Shown here one piece after another: positions 1 through 5,699 of a DNA stretch of 5,744 bases (within the stretch, counting starts at the first letter, position 1; each line of letters opens with the position of its first letter). A program made the translations under genes and the position numbers. The stretch covers positions 1 to 5,744 of the forward strand of contig JAGOHQ010000059.1 in assembly GCA_017996075.1 (NCBI GenBank), in the 5' to 3' direction. Below the pieces are notes generated by a model. The model was not told the DNA's origin and ran no database searches. It saw only the letters and a program-made list of their open reading frames with translations. Origin of the DNA: Aliarcobacter sp. (lineage in GTDB: Bacteria; Campylobacterota; Campylobacteria; Campylobacterales; Arcobacteraceae).

Positions 1-593
1 GCTGTTTCAACTTGAGAAAAAGTTTCACACTCAATTTCTATTTTTGTAACCCAAGATATTCTTTTTCTTGCTATTTTTACAAATTCTGCCAGATTTTCAA
101 TAGTTCTAAGGTGCGTATCTTTAAGCATCAAACAATCATCAAGACCCAATCTATGGTTTATTGCTCCACCAACTCTTGAAGCATATTTTTCAAAATCTCT
201 CAAATGTGGTCGTGTTTTTCTAGTATCTAGTAAAACAACATCAAAACCATCTAGTTTTTCAACAAATTTACTAGCCATTGTAGCTATTCCACTTGCGTGT
301 TGAAGCATATTCAAAAAAGTTCTCTCACTTGAAAGTAATTTTGAAGCTTTTCCTTCTAGTTTTGCTAAAATATCTCCAGCTTGTATTTTATCACCATCTT
401 TTTTCAAAAAATCAACTTTTATTTTTTCTGTTTGAGCCAAAGTTTCAGCATACTTAACACCAGCTAATATCCCATTACTTTTTGAAACGATTTTTGCTGT
501 AAATTTTCCATCAGGAGCAATATCGTAAAACAAATCTCCTCTTCCATTGTCTTCTGTTATTGCTTGCTTTACAAACCTTTTAATATGAATCAT
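1..593 (-). CDS. nadC: Nicotinate-nucleotide pyrophosphorylase (quinolinate phosphoribosyltransferase), 3' end cut by window edge
   Basis: Converts quinolinate and PRPP to nicotinate mononucleotide, CO2 and pyrophosphate, the step after NadA in de novo NAD synthesis; cytoplasmic. Reading leftward from ATG at 593-591, 197 codons are open to the window edge. The usual length is about 270-290 residues, so roughly the last 75-90 lie outside. Visible are the N-terminal domain (about 1-105) with ERTFLN at 90-95, then the start of the barrel domain: DTRKTRP (123-129), EKYASRVGGAINHRLGLDD (135-153), KDTH (158-161) and KIEIECE (184-190). By family knowledge R91, R125, K126, H147, R148 and K158 match the residues binding quinolinate and phosphoribosyl groups. 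The DTRKTRP and NHRLGLDD wording resembles Helicobacter NadC. The ATG overlaps the nadA stop as ATGA, so translation is probably coupled. Only the missing C-terminus, with the remaining active-site acids, is unverified. Confidence 0.96.
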   Translation of the reverse strand, partial: MIHIKRFVKQAITEDNGRGDLFYDIAPDGKFTAKIVSKSNGILAGVKYAETLAQTEKIKVDFLKKDGDKIQAGDILAKLEGKASKLLSSERTFLNMLQHASGIATMASKFVEKLDGFDVVLLDTRKTRPHLRDFEKYASRVGGAINHRLGLDDCLMLKDTHLRTIENLAEFVKIARKRISWVTKIEIECETFSQVET

Positions 594-1579
594 ATTTCAA
601 ACATCCTTTCAAGAGCTATTTTTGCCCAGTATCTTGTATTTTCATCTACTTTTATCTCTGATAATTCACTTATTTTATTCTCTTTTATAGATTTTAAAGT
701 TAAATAAACATGCTCTAAAGTTGTCTCATTCATAGTAGGACACTCTGGTTTTGTTGAACTTAAAATATATGTATTTTTCTCTCTTAATCTATTAACCATA
801 TTAAACTCTGTCCCAACAACAACTTTTTGATCCTCTGGTAGCTCTTTTATAAATTTTATTAATTGAGAAGTTGAACCAACAAAATCAGCTTTATCGCAAA
901 CAGATGGATCACACTCTGGATGGACAGCTACAATAATATCTGGATATTTTTCTCTATAAAAATCTATATCATCAATATTAAATTGTTGATGAACACTACA
1001 AAAACCGTTATAGCAGATAATATCAGCATCTTTTAAATTTGTTCCATCTCCAATAACTGCTGATTTCAATCCTAAACTTTTTGCAAAATTTTGTCCTAAA
1101 CATCTATCAGGTACAAAAAATATTTTTTTACCAGATTTTAAACCTTTTTCAATTATTTTGTAAGCATTTGAAGATGTACAAACCATTCCACCCATCTCTC
1201 CAACTCTAGCTTTTACACTTGCACTTGAATTGATATAAGTAATTGGTAAAATATCGTCATTTGATATTCCAGCTTCATTCATCTTTTTTAAATTTTCTAA
1301 AAAATAACCTTCATCAATCATTCTAGCCATTGCACAACAAGCAATTCTTGGCATTAGAACTCTTTTTTGTGGATTTAAAATTTTTGCACTCTCTCCCATA
1401 AATCCAACACCACAAAATACAACAAACTCTTTGTCGCTTTCCATAACTTTTTTTGCTAATTCAAGGCTATCACCAGTTATATCAGCTAATTCAAATACTT
1501 CATCTCTTTGATAAAAGTGAGCTACAAGTACAACATCTAGCTCTTTTTTTAGTTTTAAAATCTCTTCTTTATAATTCAA
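590..1579 (-). CDS. nadA: Quinolinate synthase A (4Fe-4S enzyme)
   Basis: Condenses iminoaspartate with dihydroxyacetone phosphate to quinolinate, the first dedicated ring-forming step of de novo NAD synthesis; cytoplasmic and oxygen-sensitive. The 329 residues show the three-fold NadA repeat: AHFYQRDEV (20-28) with GDSLELA (36-42), FCGVGFMGESAKIL (55-68), YINSSASVKA (115-124), CTSSNA (134-139), PDRCLG (157-162), GFCSVH (192-197), HPEC (220-223), STSQ (236-239), GTEFNMVNRL (256-265) and CPTMNETTLEH (280-290). By comparison with characterised NadA proteins the cluster ligands should be C82, C194 and C280; further cysteines (C81, C134, C160, C223, C228) are not expected ligands. The start is TTG at 1579-1577: an AAAAGG lies 8 bases upstream, a stop sits just before it in frame, and the next in-frame ATG (residue 46) would remove conserved sequence. 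nadC follows with an ATGA overlap. nadB, the usual iminoaspartate source, is not in this window. Confidence 0.97.
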   Translation of the reverse strand: MNYKEEILKLKKELDVVLVAHFYQRDEVFELADITGDSLELAKKVMESDKEFVVFCGVGFMGESAKILNPQKRVLMPRIACCAMARMIDEGYFLENLKKMNEAGISNDDILPITYINSSASVKARVGEMGGMVCTSSNAYKIIEKGLKSGKKIFFVPDRCLGQNFAKSLGLKSAVIGDGTNLKDADIICYNGFCSVHQQFNIDDIDFYREKYPDIIVAVHPECDPSVCDKADFVGSTSQLIKFIKELPEDQKVVVGTEFNMVNRLREKNTYILSSTKPECPTMNETTLEHVYLTLKSIKENKISELSEIKVDENTRYWAKIALERMFEI

Positions 1580-1612
1580 TAATATTACCTTTTAAAAATT
1601 TTATTAAGTGAG

Positions 1613-1621
1613 AATATATCA
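1613..1621 (-). promoter_or_regulatory. Candidate extended -10 promoter for nadA-nadC
   Basis: On the minus strand the sequence reads TGATATATT, a TGn element joined to a 5-of-6 match to TATAAT (hexamer at 1618-1613). Transcription would start near 1606, about 27 bases before the nadA TTG. No good -35 is visible, which is common for sigma-70 promoters in Campylobacterota. The call is from motif and position only. Confidence 0.5.
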
Positions 1622-1631
1622 AAAATTTAGT

Positions 1632-1637
1632 TATAAT
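1632..1637 (+). promoter_or_regulatory. Candidate -10 promoter element for plsY-folB
   Basis: A perfect TATAAT stands 33 bases before the plsY ATG, so transcription would start near 1644. The bases before it (TAGT) do not give the TGn extension and the -35 region is simply AT-rich. It lies only 14 bases from the oppositely directed nadA -10, so the two promoters are back to back and share DNA. Confidence 0.55.
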
Positions 1638-1670
1638 CTCATTTAATTTTAAAAACAACAAAGGTTATTG

Positions 1671-2297
1671 ATGGATTTTTTTACAAATGAAAATATAATT
1701 TTTTATCTTTTAGCATATTTAATAGGTTCTATTCCTTTTGGTTTAATACTAGCAAAAACTTTTGCTGGTGTTGATATAAAAAATGATGGAAGTAGAAGTA
1801 TTGGTGCAACAAATGTTTTAAGAGTAGTAAAAAAAACAAACCCTAGTTTAGCAAAAAAATTAGGTATTGCAACAGTTATTTTAGATGCTTTAAAAGGTAC
1901 AATTTTACTTTTAGTTGGTATGTTTATTTTTAATTTAAGTGAGCAAACTCTTTGGGCAATGGCAGTATTAAGTGTTTTAGGGCACTGCTACTCTATTTAT
2001 TTAGGGCTTGAAGGCGGAAAAGGTGTAGCAACAGGACTTGGAGTTTATATTGTTCTAATTCCAATTTCTACACTAATTGGTGCAATTGTTTGGTTTATTT
2101 GTGCAAAAGTTTTAAAAATATCATCTTTATCTTCACTTTTGGCACTAATTGCAGTAATTATTAGCTCTATTTTTATAAACGATGGTTTAAATATAGGTTC
2201 GAATGCTCCTATGTATTTGATTGCATTTATTATCATATACAAACATATTCCAAATATTATAAGACTTTTAAAAGGTGAAGAGAAAAAAGTAGTATGA
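1671..2297 (+). CDS. plsY: Glycerol-3-phosphate acyltransferase, acyl-phosphate dependent (PlsY)
   Basis: Inner-membrane enzyme that moves an acyl group from acyl phosphate to the sn-1 position of glycerol 3-phosphate, giving lysophosphatidate, the first committed step of phospholipid synthesis; its acyl phosphate donor is made by PlsX (not in this window). Numbered from ATG 1671 the protein has 208 residues, normal for the family. Family motifs are all present: GSIPFGLILAK (19-29), GSRSIGATNVLR (40-51), LDALKG (71-76), GHCYSIYLGLEGGKGVATG (104-122) and HIPNIIRLLKGEE (192-204). Hydrophobic segments at about 8-28, 76-88, 94-112, 124-146, 152-169 and 178-191 fit a multi-pass membrane protein. 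A TTG directly upstream (1668) could add one residue, but AAAGG at 1660-1664 is 3 bases from the TTG and 6 from the ATG, so ATG is preferred. The usual GSGN is GSRS here. folB overlaps its stop codon. Confidence 0.97.
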   Translation: MDFFTNENIIFYLLAYLIGSIPFGLILAKTFAGVDIKNDGSRSIGATNVLRVVKKTNPSLAKKLGIATVILDALKGTILLLVGMFIFNLSEQTLWAMAVLSVLGHCYSIYLGLEGGKGVATGLGVYIVLIPISTLIGAIVWFICAKVLKISSLSSLLALIAVIISSIFINDGLNIGSNAPMYLIAFIIIYKHIPNIIRLLKGEEKKVV

Positions 2298-2605
2298 AAA
2301 TAGAGATTGAACAACTTACTTTTAAATGTATTATTGGAATTCTTGATTTTGAGAGAGTAAAAAAACAAAAAGTTATAATCAACCTTAGTTTTGATTATGA
2401 TTTTAGTAAAGATAATTTCATAGACTATTCAGAAGTTGCAAATCTTGTAAAAAAAAGTATGAAAAAGAATAAATTTGAACTTATTGAAGATGCAATAAAA
2501 ACAATAAAAAGAGTTCTAGAAGATAGTTACACAATAAAAAATCTCAAATTAAAAATCTCAAAACCAAATATTTTGAAAGATTGTATAGTAAGTATCTCTT
2601 CTTAA
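2294..2605 (+). CDS. folB: Dihydroneopterin aldolase
   Basis: Cleaves 7,8-dihydroneopterin to 6-hydroxymethyl-7,8-dihydropterin and glycolaldehyde in folate synthesis; a small cytoplasmic tunnelling-fold enzyme that forms oligomers. The 103 residues are slightly shorter than the usual 115-125. Motifs seen: IGILDFERVKKQKVIINL (14-31), DYSEVANLV (44-52), LIEDAIKTI (63-71) and KISKPNIL (87-94). By comparison with the Staphylococcus aureus enzyme, E20, Y45, E65 and K90 match the residues that hold the pterin and carry out acid-base chemistry (Glu22, Tyr54, Glu74, Lys100). The ATG overlaps the plsY TGA as ATGA and only a weak AAGAG-type binding site lies about 11 bases upstream, so translation probably depends on coupling to plsY. 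No terminator separates it from the cytochrome gene. The call is firm for family; some members also epimerise the substrate, which sequence alone does not settle. Confidence 0.92.
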   Translation: MKIEIEQLTFKCIIGILDFERVKKQKVIINLSFDYDFSKDNFIDYSEVANLVKKSMKKNKFELIEDAIKTIKRVLEDSYTIKNLKLKISKPNILKDCIVSISS

Positions 2606-2623
2606 AAAAATTTAGTAAAATTA

Positions 2624-2632
2624 TGGTAAAAT
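2624..2632 (+). promoter_or_regulatory. Extended -10 promoter candidate for the cytochrome gene
   Basis: The sequence TGGTAAAAT has a TGn element and a 5-of-6 match to TATAAT. It begins 19 bases after the folB stop. Expected transcription start is near 2639, giving a leader of about 22 bases. Poly-A/T runs lie upstream and no convincing -35 is present. This would let the cytochrome be expressed apart from plsY-folB. Confidence 0.55.
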
Positions 2633-2660
2633 CTTGCATTTTTAAAAAAAGGATTTTATC
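2625..2660 (+). promoter_or_regulatory. Possible hairpin covering the cytochrome ribosome binding site
   Basis: Bases 2625-2635 (GGTAAAATCTT) can pair over 11 positions with 2650-2660 (AGGATTTTATC), with two G-U pairs, around a 14-base loop. The right arm contains the GGA of the binding site AAAAGGA (2647-2653) and ends against the TTG start. The left arm includes the -10 element, so only RNA reading through from folB would contain the whole hairpin; RNA started at the local promoter would not. The stem is mostly A-U, and the effect on translation is inference. Confidence 0.3.
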
Positions 2661-3275
2661 TTGAAAAAAATTATTGCTTCTTGTGCACTATTATGTGGAG
2701 CTTCTCTTTTAGCAGACACTACTATGTGCTTTAAAGAAAACCACCCATCTATGGCTACTATTGAAACTGTTCCTCTAAATGGTGGAGCTTGTGGAGGAAA
2801 ATACTCTATTAATGATATGAAAAAAAAGGGTTGGCTTGTTGATGATATTAAAATAAATGGTTCTAGTTATATTTATATCTTAAAAACTCAAGATCATGGA
2901 AAAACTATGGCTGGTGTTGCACCATCTGGAATTAGTCAAGAACAAATGGAAGCAAATATTCTTGCTAAGCTTGAATCTAAACAAGAAGCGGAAGAGCAAG
3001 CTGCTATTGAAAAAGCGAATGAAACTATGTTAGCTGAAGCAAAAGTTTTATACATAAATCAATGTCAAAGCTGTCATGGAGAAAAAGGTGATAAAACAAA
3101 AGGTAATTCAAAACTTAAAAATGTAAGCCAAAAAGATATGGAACAAGCACTAAGAGATTATGAATTGGGAATTAGTGAAGAGAAAAGAAGTTCTATTTAT
3201 GGACCTGCTCATATTAATTTCTTAAACAACTCAAGTATAAAAGGTATAAAAGCTTATTTAGATAGTATTCAATAA
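2661..3275 (+). CDS. Secreted c-type cytochrome with unassigned N-terminal domain
   Basis: Likely periplasmic monohaem electron-transfer protein of 204 residues; partner unknown. Residues 1-18 are a signal peptide (MKK, hydrophobic stretch, probable cut after A18). Residues 19 to about 80 form a compact domain of unrecognised function with C23 and C44, which could form a disulphide; its tail NGSSYIYILKTQ looks like a beta strand. Residues 93-130 are Glu/Ala/Gln-rich and probably one long helix or coiled coil. The haem site is CQSCHGEKGD (135-144), and ALRDYELG (163-170) plus SIKGIKAYL (192-200) fit the later helices of a class I cytochrome c. The loop that normally supplies the distal Met is short and has none; H184 in YGPAH is a possible substitute. 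The start is TTG at 2661, supported by AAAAGGA 7 bases upstream and by the signal peptide; the next in-frame ATG (residue 22) would remove the signal peptide. A promoter precedes it and a terminator follows. Confidence 0.88.
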   Translation: MKKIIASCALLCGASLLADTTMCFKENHPSMATIETVPLNGGACGGKYSINDMKKKGWLVDDIKINGSSYIYILKTQDHGKTMAGVAPSGISQEQMEANILAKLESKQEAEEQAAIEKANETMLAEAKVLYINQCQSCHGEKGDKTKGNSKLKNVSQKDMEQALRDYELGISEEKRSSIYGPAHINFLNNSSIKGIKAYLDSIQ

Positions 3276-3276
3276 T

Positions 3277-3315
3277 TTTAAAGAGCATATTGCTCTTTAA
3301 ATAATATTTTATTTA
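3277..3315 (+). terminator. Intrinsic terminator after the cytochrome gene
   Basis: A perfect 11-base inverted repeat (3277-3287 with 3291-3301, arms TTTAAAGAGCA and TGCTCTTTAAA, loop TAT) begins one base after the stop codon's last base and is followed by a T-rich stretch to about 3315. The G-C core is only GAGC, so efficiency may be moderate. The symmetrical A/T flanks could act on both strands, but no minus-strand gene ends here. Confidence 0.75.
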
Positions 3316-3367
3316 CTCACAACATATTTAAAAACCTCAAAATAGAAAAACCAAAGGATAAAGCTAT

Positions 3368-4465
3368 ATGGATGCCTATGAATATTCAGAACTTCTAAAA
3401 CTACTTAACACAAAACTAAACAACATAAAAGGTATTTTAAAGCCTGATTTATTAAATAAAAGATTGCAAGAGATTATAGAGCTTGAATCAGCTCAAGATT
3501 TTTGGAATGATATTGACAACGCTACAAAAATTGGAATAGAAAAAAATAGAATTTTAGGAAAACTAAATAAATTTAATAAGGCTTATGAGTCATTAAATGG
3601 TACAAATGAACTTTATGAGATGGCTAATAGTGAAAAAGATGAAGATACTTTAGAACTTCTATATGAGGAAGCTAGTGATTTAGAAAGTTTAATAAAATCA
3701 ACTGAAATATCTGTAATGCTTTCAAATCCAGATGATACACTAAATGCAATCGTAACAATACATCCAGGAGCTGGCGGAACAGAATCACAAGATTGGGCAA
3801 GTATATTGTATAGAATGTATCTTAGATGGGCCGAAAGAAATGATTTTAAAGTTGAAGTATTAGATTATCAAAATGGTGATGAAGCTGGAATAAAAGATGT
3901 AAGCTTTGTAATAAGAGGTGAAAATGCTTATGGTTATATGAAAACAGAAAATGGAATTCATAGGTTAGTGCGAATATCTCCTTTTGACTCAAATGCAAAA
4001 AGACATACATCTTTTTCATCTGTTATGGTAAGCCCTGAAGTAGATGATAATATTGATATTGTAATAGAAGATAAAGATATAAGAATTGATACATATAGAG
4101 CTAGTGGTGCTGGTGGACAACATGTTAATAAAACAGAATCGGCTATAAGAATTACACATATTGCTACAAATATTGTTGTTCAATGTCAAAATGATAGAAG
4201 TCAACATAAAAATAAAGCAAGTGCTATGAAAATGCTTAAATCAAGACTTTATGAACTTGAGCTTGAAAAACAAAGAGCATCAAAAGATACAGGCGATAAG
4301 AGTGAAAATGGTTGGGGACATCAAATTAGATCATATGTTTTACAACCATATCAGCAAGTAAAAGATAGTAGAAGTAATATTGGATATTCAAATGTAGAAG
4401 CAATTTTAGATGGAGATATTACAAAAATTATGGAAGATGTTTTAATAGCTACTAGCTCAAATTAA
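3368..4465 (+). CDS. prfB: Peptide chain release factor 2 (no programmed frameshift)
   Basis: Recognises UGA and UAA in the ribosomal A site and triggers release of the finished protein; cytoplasmic. The 365 residues match full-length RF2. Helical domain 1 spans about 1-110. The codon-recognition motif SPF is at 204-206 ([14 protein letters not shown]), which marks it as RF2 rather than RF1 (PxT). The catalytic GGQ is at 249-251 within [14 protein letters not shown]251 is the glutamine that other bacteria methylate through PrmC. A245 matches position 246 of the E. coli protein, where K-12 has an unusual Thr. The C-terminal part has [11 protein letters not shown] (273-283) and [14 protein letters not shown] (315-328). 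The ATG has AAAGGA at 3353-3358, 9 bases upstream. The frame is open throughout: the E. coli CTT-TGA-C slip site is replaced by TTA-AAG (3437-3442). No convincing -10 was found in 3302-3352, although a terminator lies upstream, so its promoter is unidentified. Confidence 0.98.
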   Translation: MDAYEYSELLKLLNTKLNNIKGILKPDLLNKRLQEIIELESAQDFWNDIDNATKIGIEKNRILGKLNKFNKAYESLNGTNELYEMANSEKDEDTLELLYEEASDLESLIKSTEISVMLSNPDDTLNAIVTIHPGAGGTESQDWASILYRMYLRWAERNDFKVEVLDYQNGDEAGIKDVSFVIRGENAYGYMKTENGIHRLVRISPFDSNAKRHTSFSSVMVSPEVDDNIDIVIEDKDIRIDTYRASGAGGQHVNKTESAIRITHIATNIVVQCQNDRSQHKNKASAMKMLKSRLYELELEKQRASKDTGDKSENGWGHQIRSYVLQPYQQVKDSRSNIGYSNVEAILDGDITKIMEDVLIATSSN

Positions 4466-4491
4466 TCTTTTATAAAAAATTAAACCAAATA

Positions 4492-4524
4492 AAAAAGGCT
4501 AGAAGAAAACCTTCTAGCCTTTTT
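4492..4524. terminator. Bidirectional intrinsic terminator between prfB and rpsR
   Basis: A perfect 14-base stem (4492-4505, AAAAAGGCTAGAAG, with 4511-4524, CTTCTAGCCTTTTT) closes a 5-base loop (AAAAC). Read on the plus strand it ends in a T run after prfB. Read on the minus strand the A run at 4491-4496 becomes six Ts after rpsR. It lies 26 bases past the prfB stop and 19 past the rpsR stop, so one hairpin plausibly serves both converging units. Confidence 0.92.
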
Positions 4525-4543
4525 ATGTTTTTAAAACAAAATC

Positions 4544-4810
4544 TTATAAAAATGATTTTGAATATGCACTATCAGATACATTTTGAGTATCTACGATATA
4601 TGGAACAAGTGCCATATGTCTTGCTCTTTTGATTGCTTTTTCTACCATCTCTTGAGAATTTTTAGAATTTCCTGTAAGTCTTCTAGGCATAATTTTACCT
4701 CTTTCACTCATAGAAATTTTTAAAAGCTCAATATTTTTATAATCTATAAATTCTACTTTCATTTCAGTATATTTACAAGATTTTTTTCCGTATTTTCTTC
4801 TTTCAGCCAT
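4544..4810 (-). CDS. rpsR: 30S ribosomal protein S18
   Basis: Small-subunit protein that pairs with S6 and binds the central domain of 16S rRNA at the platform. The 88 residues carry the S18 core: [13 protein letters not shown] (4-16), IDYKN (22-26), [13 protein letters not shown] (35-47) and [13 protein letters not shown] (59-71), then a polar tail of about 17 residues. Many bacterial S18 proteins have several zinc-type cysteines; here only C12 remains, with T15 and N48/S49 at the other places, so it looks like the cysteine-poor, zinc-free form. The ATG at 4810-4808 has a strong TAAGGAG 6 bases upstream. It is the last gene of rpsF-ssb-rpsR, 17 bases after ssb, and is followed by the shared hairpin terminator. 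Confidence 0.98.
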   Translation of the reverse strand: MAERRKYGKKSCKYTEMKVEFIDYKNIELLKISMSERGKIMPRRLTGNSKNSQEMVEKAIKRARHMALVPYIVDTQNVSDSAYSKSFL

Positions 4811-4827
4811 TTTTAACTCCTTATTTT

Positions 4828-5319
4828 CTAAAACGGTATTTCGTCGTCGATATCGATTTCAGGAATATTTTGCTCAACTCTTGATTGAGCTACTCTTCCT
4901 GCGCCTTGATTTGAATTGTATGAAGGTTCATTGTATTGCTCTTTTGGAACTTGATTATAAGAGTTATTTCCGTAAGAACCACTCTCACTTGAACCTTTGC
5001 TATCCAACATTTTCATCTCTTCAACTCTTAAAGAGTGTCTGCTTCTAGAACTTCCGTCTTGTGCAGTCCACTGTTCAAGAACCAATCTTCCTTCTAGTAA
5101 AACTTTAGAACCTTTTTTTAAGTATTGATTAGCAACTTCTGCACTTCTTCCAAACATATTAAACTCTAGAAAACAAACTTCTTCTTTTTGTTCTCCTGTT
5201 TGAGATTTATATTTGTAAGATGTAGCAATTGAACTTTTAGCAACTGCTGAACCACTAGGTAGATATTTTAATTCAATATCTCTCGTGAGATTTCCAACCA
5301 TAATTGTCTTATTATACAT
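4828..5319 (-). CDS. ssb: Single-stranded DNA-binding protein
   Basis: Coats single-stranded DNA in replication, recombination and repair and recruits partner proteins through its C-terminal tip; normally a homotetramer. The 163 residues have an OB fold at about 1-105: [20 protein letters not shown] (3-22), [20 protein letters not shown] (50-69), [15 protein letters not shown] (70-84) and RVEEMKML (98-105). W84 matches a DNA-stacking Trp of the E. coli protein (Trp88), while its Trp54 appears to be F50 here. Residues 106-150 are a Ser/Asn/Gln/Gly-rich disordered linker. The acidic tip DIDDEIPF (156-163) is the standard partner-binding tail, with Glu in place of the third Asp. The ATG at 5319-5317 has TAAGGAG 6 bases upstream after the AGGAG core. 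It lies between rpsF (23-base gap) and rpsR (17-base gap), the usual order, so it is co-transcribed with them. Confidence 0.98.
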   Translation of the reverse strand: MYNKTIMVGNLTRDIELKYLPSGSAVAKSSIATSYKYKSQTGEQKEEVCFLEFNMFGRSAEVANQYLKKGSKVLLEGRLVLEQWTAQDGSSRSRHSLRVEEMKMLDSKGSSESGSYGNNSYNQVPKEQYNEPSYNSNQGAGRVAQSRVEQNIPEIDIDDEIPF

Positions 5320-5342
5320 AAAAGGCTCCTTATTTTAAAACG

Positions 5343-5699
5343 TTACTTTGAAGCTCTTTTTATAGCTTCTTCACTCATTTTAGTCCAAGAAGAAATCTCT
5401 TTTTTAGTTTCATATTTAATAAACATAAATCTAATAAGCTCTTCATTGTTTCTATAATTTCTTTCAATCTCTGCGATTGAATTTGCTGGTGCTCTAAAAT
5501 AGATTACATAATAGTAACCTCTTTTACATTTTTCGATTTCGTATGCTAACTCTTTTATACCAATATTTTCAGTTGCAACTATCTCTGCACCATTTTTTTC
5601 AAATAGAGCTTTAACTCCATCAAGTTGTGCTACTGTCTCTTCTTCAGTTAAAGTAGGCTTTAAAATAAACATTGTTTCATAATGTTTTAATTTTGACAT
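5343..5699 (-). CDS. rpsF: 30S ribosomal protein S6
   Basis: Small-subunit protein of the platform that joins S18 before binding 16S rRNA. The 118 residues begin with the typical MSKLKHYETMFILKPTLTEE (1-20). They continue with IGIKELAYEIEKCKRGYYYV (46-65), IYFRAP (66-71) and IERNYRNNEELIRFMFIK (78-95), matching the two-layer ferredoxin-like S6 fold; 96-118 is a charged tail. The ATG at 5699-5697 has an ideal AAGGAG ending 5 bases upstream. First visible gene of the rpsF-ssb-rpsR operon. In several bacteria the S6-S18 pair represses this operon through a leader RNA; only 45 bases of upstream DNA are in the window and I see no such element there. Confidence 0.98.
   Translation of the reverse strand: MSKLKHYETMFILKPTLTEEETVAQLDGVKALFEKNGAEIVATENIGIKELAYEIEKCKRGYYYVIYFRAPANSIAEIERNYRNNEELIRFMFIKYETKKEISSWTKMSEEAIKRASK

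Noticed and set aside
2045..2368. Open frame of 107 codons on the minus strand across plsY and folB
   Set aside because: It lies opposite two well-supported genes, has no family motifs and is explained by AT-rich antisense sequence.
2537..2562. 12-base direct repeat AAAAATCTCAAA (2537-2548 and 2551-2562) in folB
   Set aside because: It encodes the beta strand LKLKISK with repeated Lys/Leu/Ile-Ser codons; one short AT-rich repeat within a coding region is expected by chance.
2661..2700. Lipoprotein signal (IASC at residues 5-8) in the cytochrome
   Set aside because: The cysteine is too close to the N-terminus to leave a hydrophobic core before it, and C12 is preceded by Leu at the position that needs a small residue. 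A standard cleaved signal peptide fits better.
3302..3352. Promoter for prfB (TAATAT at 3302, CATATT at 3323)
   Set aside because: Only 4-of-6 matches to the -10 consensus without a TGn extension, in DNA so AT-rich that such matches are expected; not called.
4016..4207. Open frame of 63 codons on the minus strand inside prfB
   Set aside because: Antisense to the conserved GGQ region, with low-complexity Ile/Asn/Ser content and no binding site that stands out.
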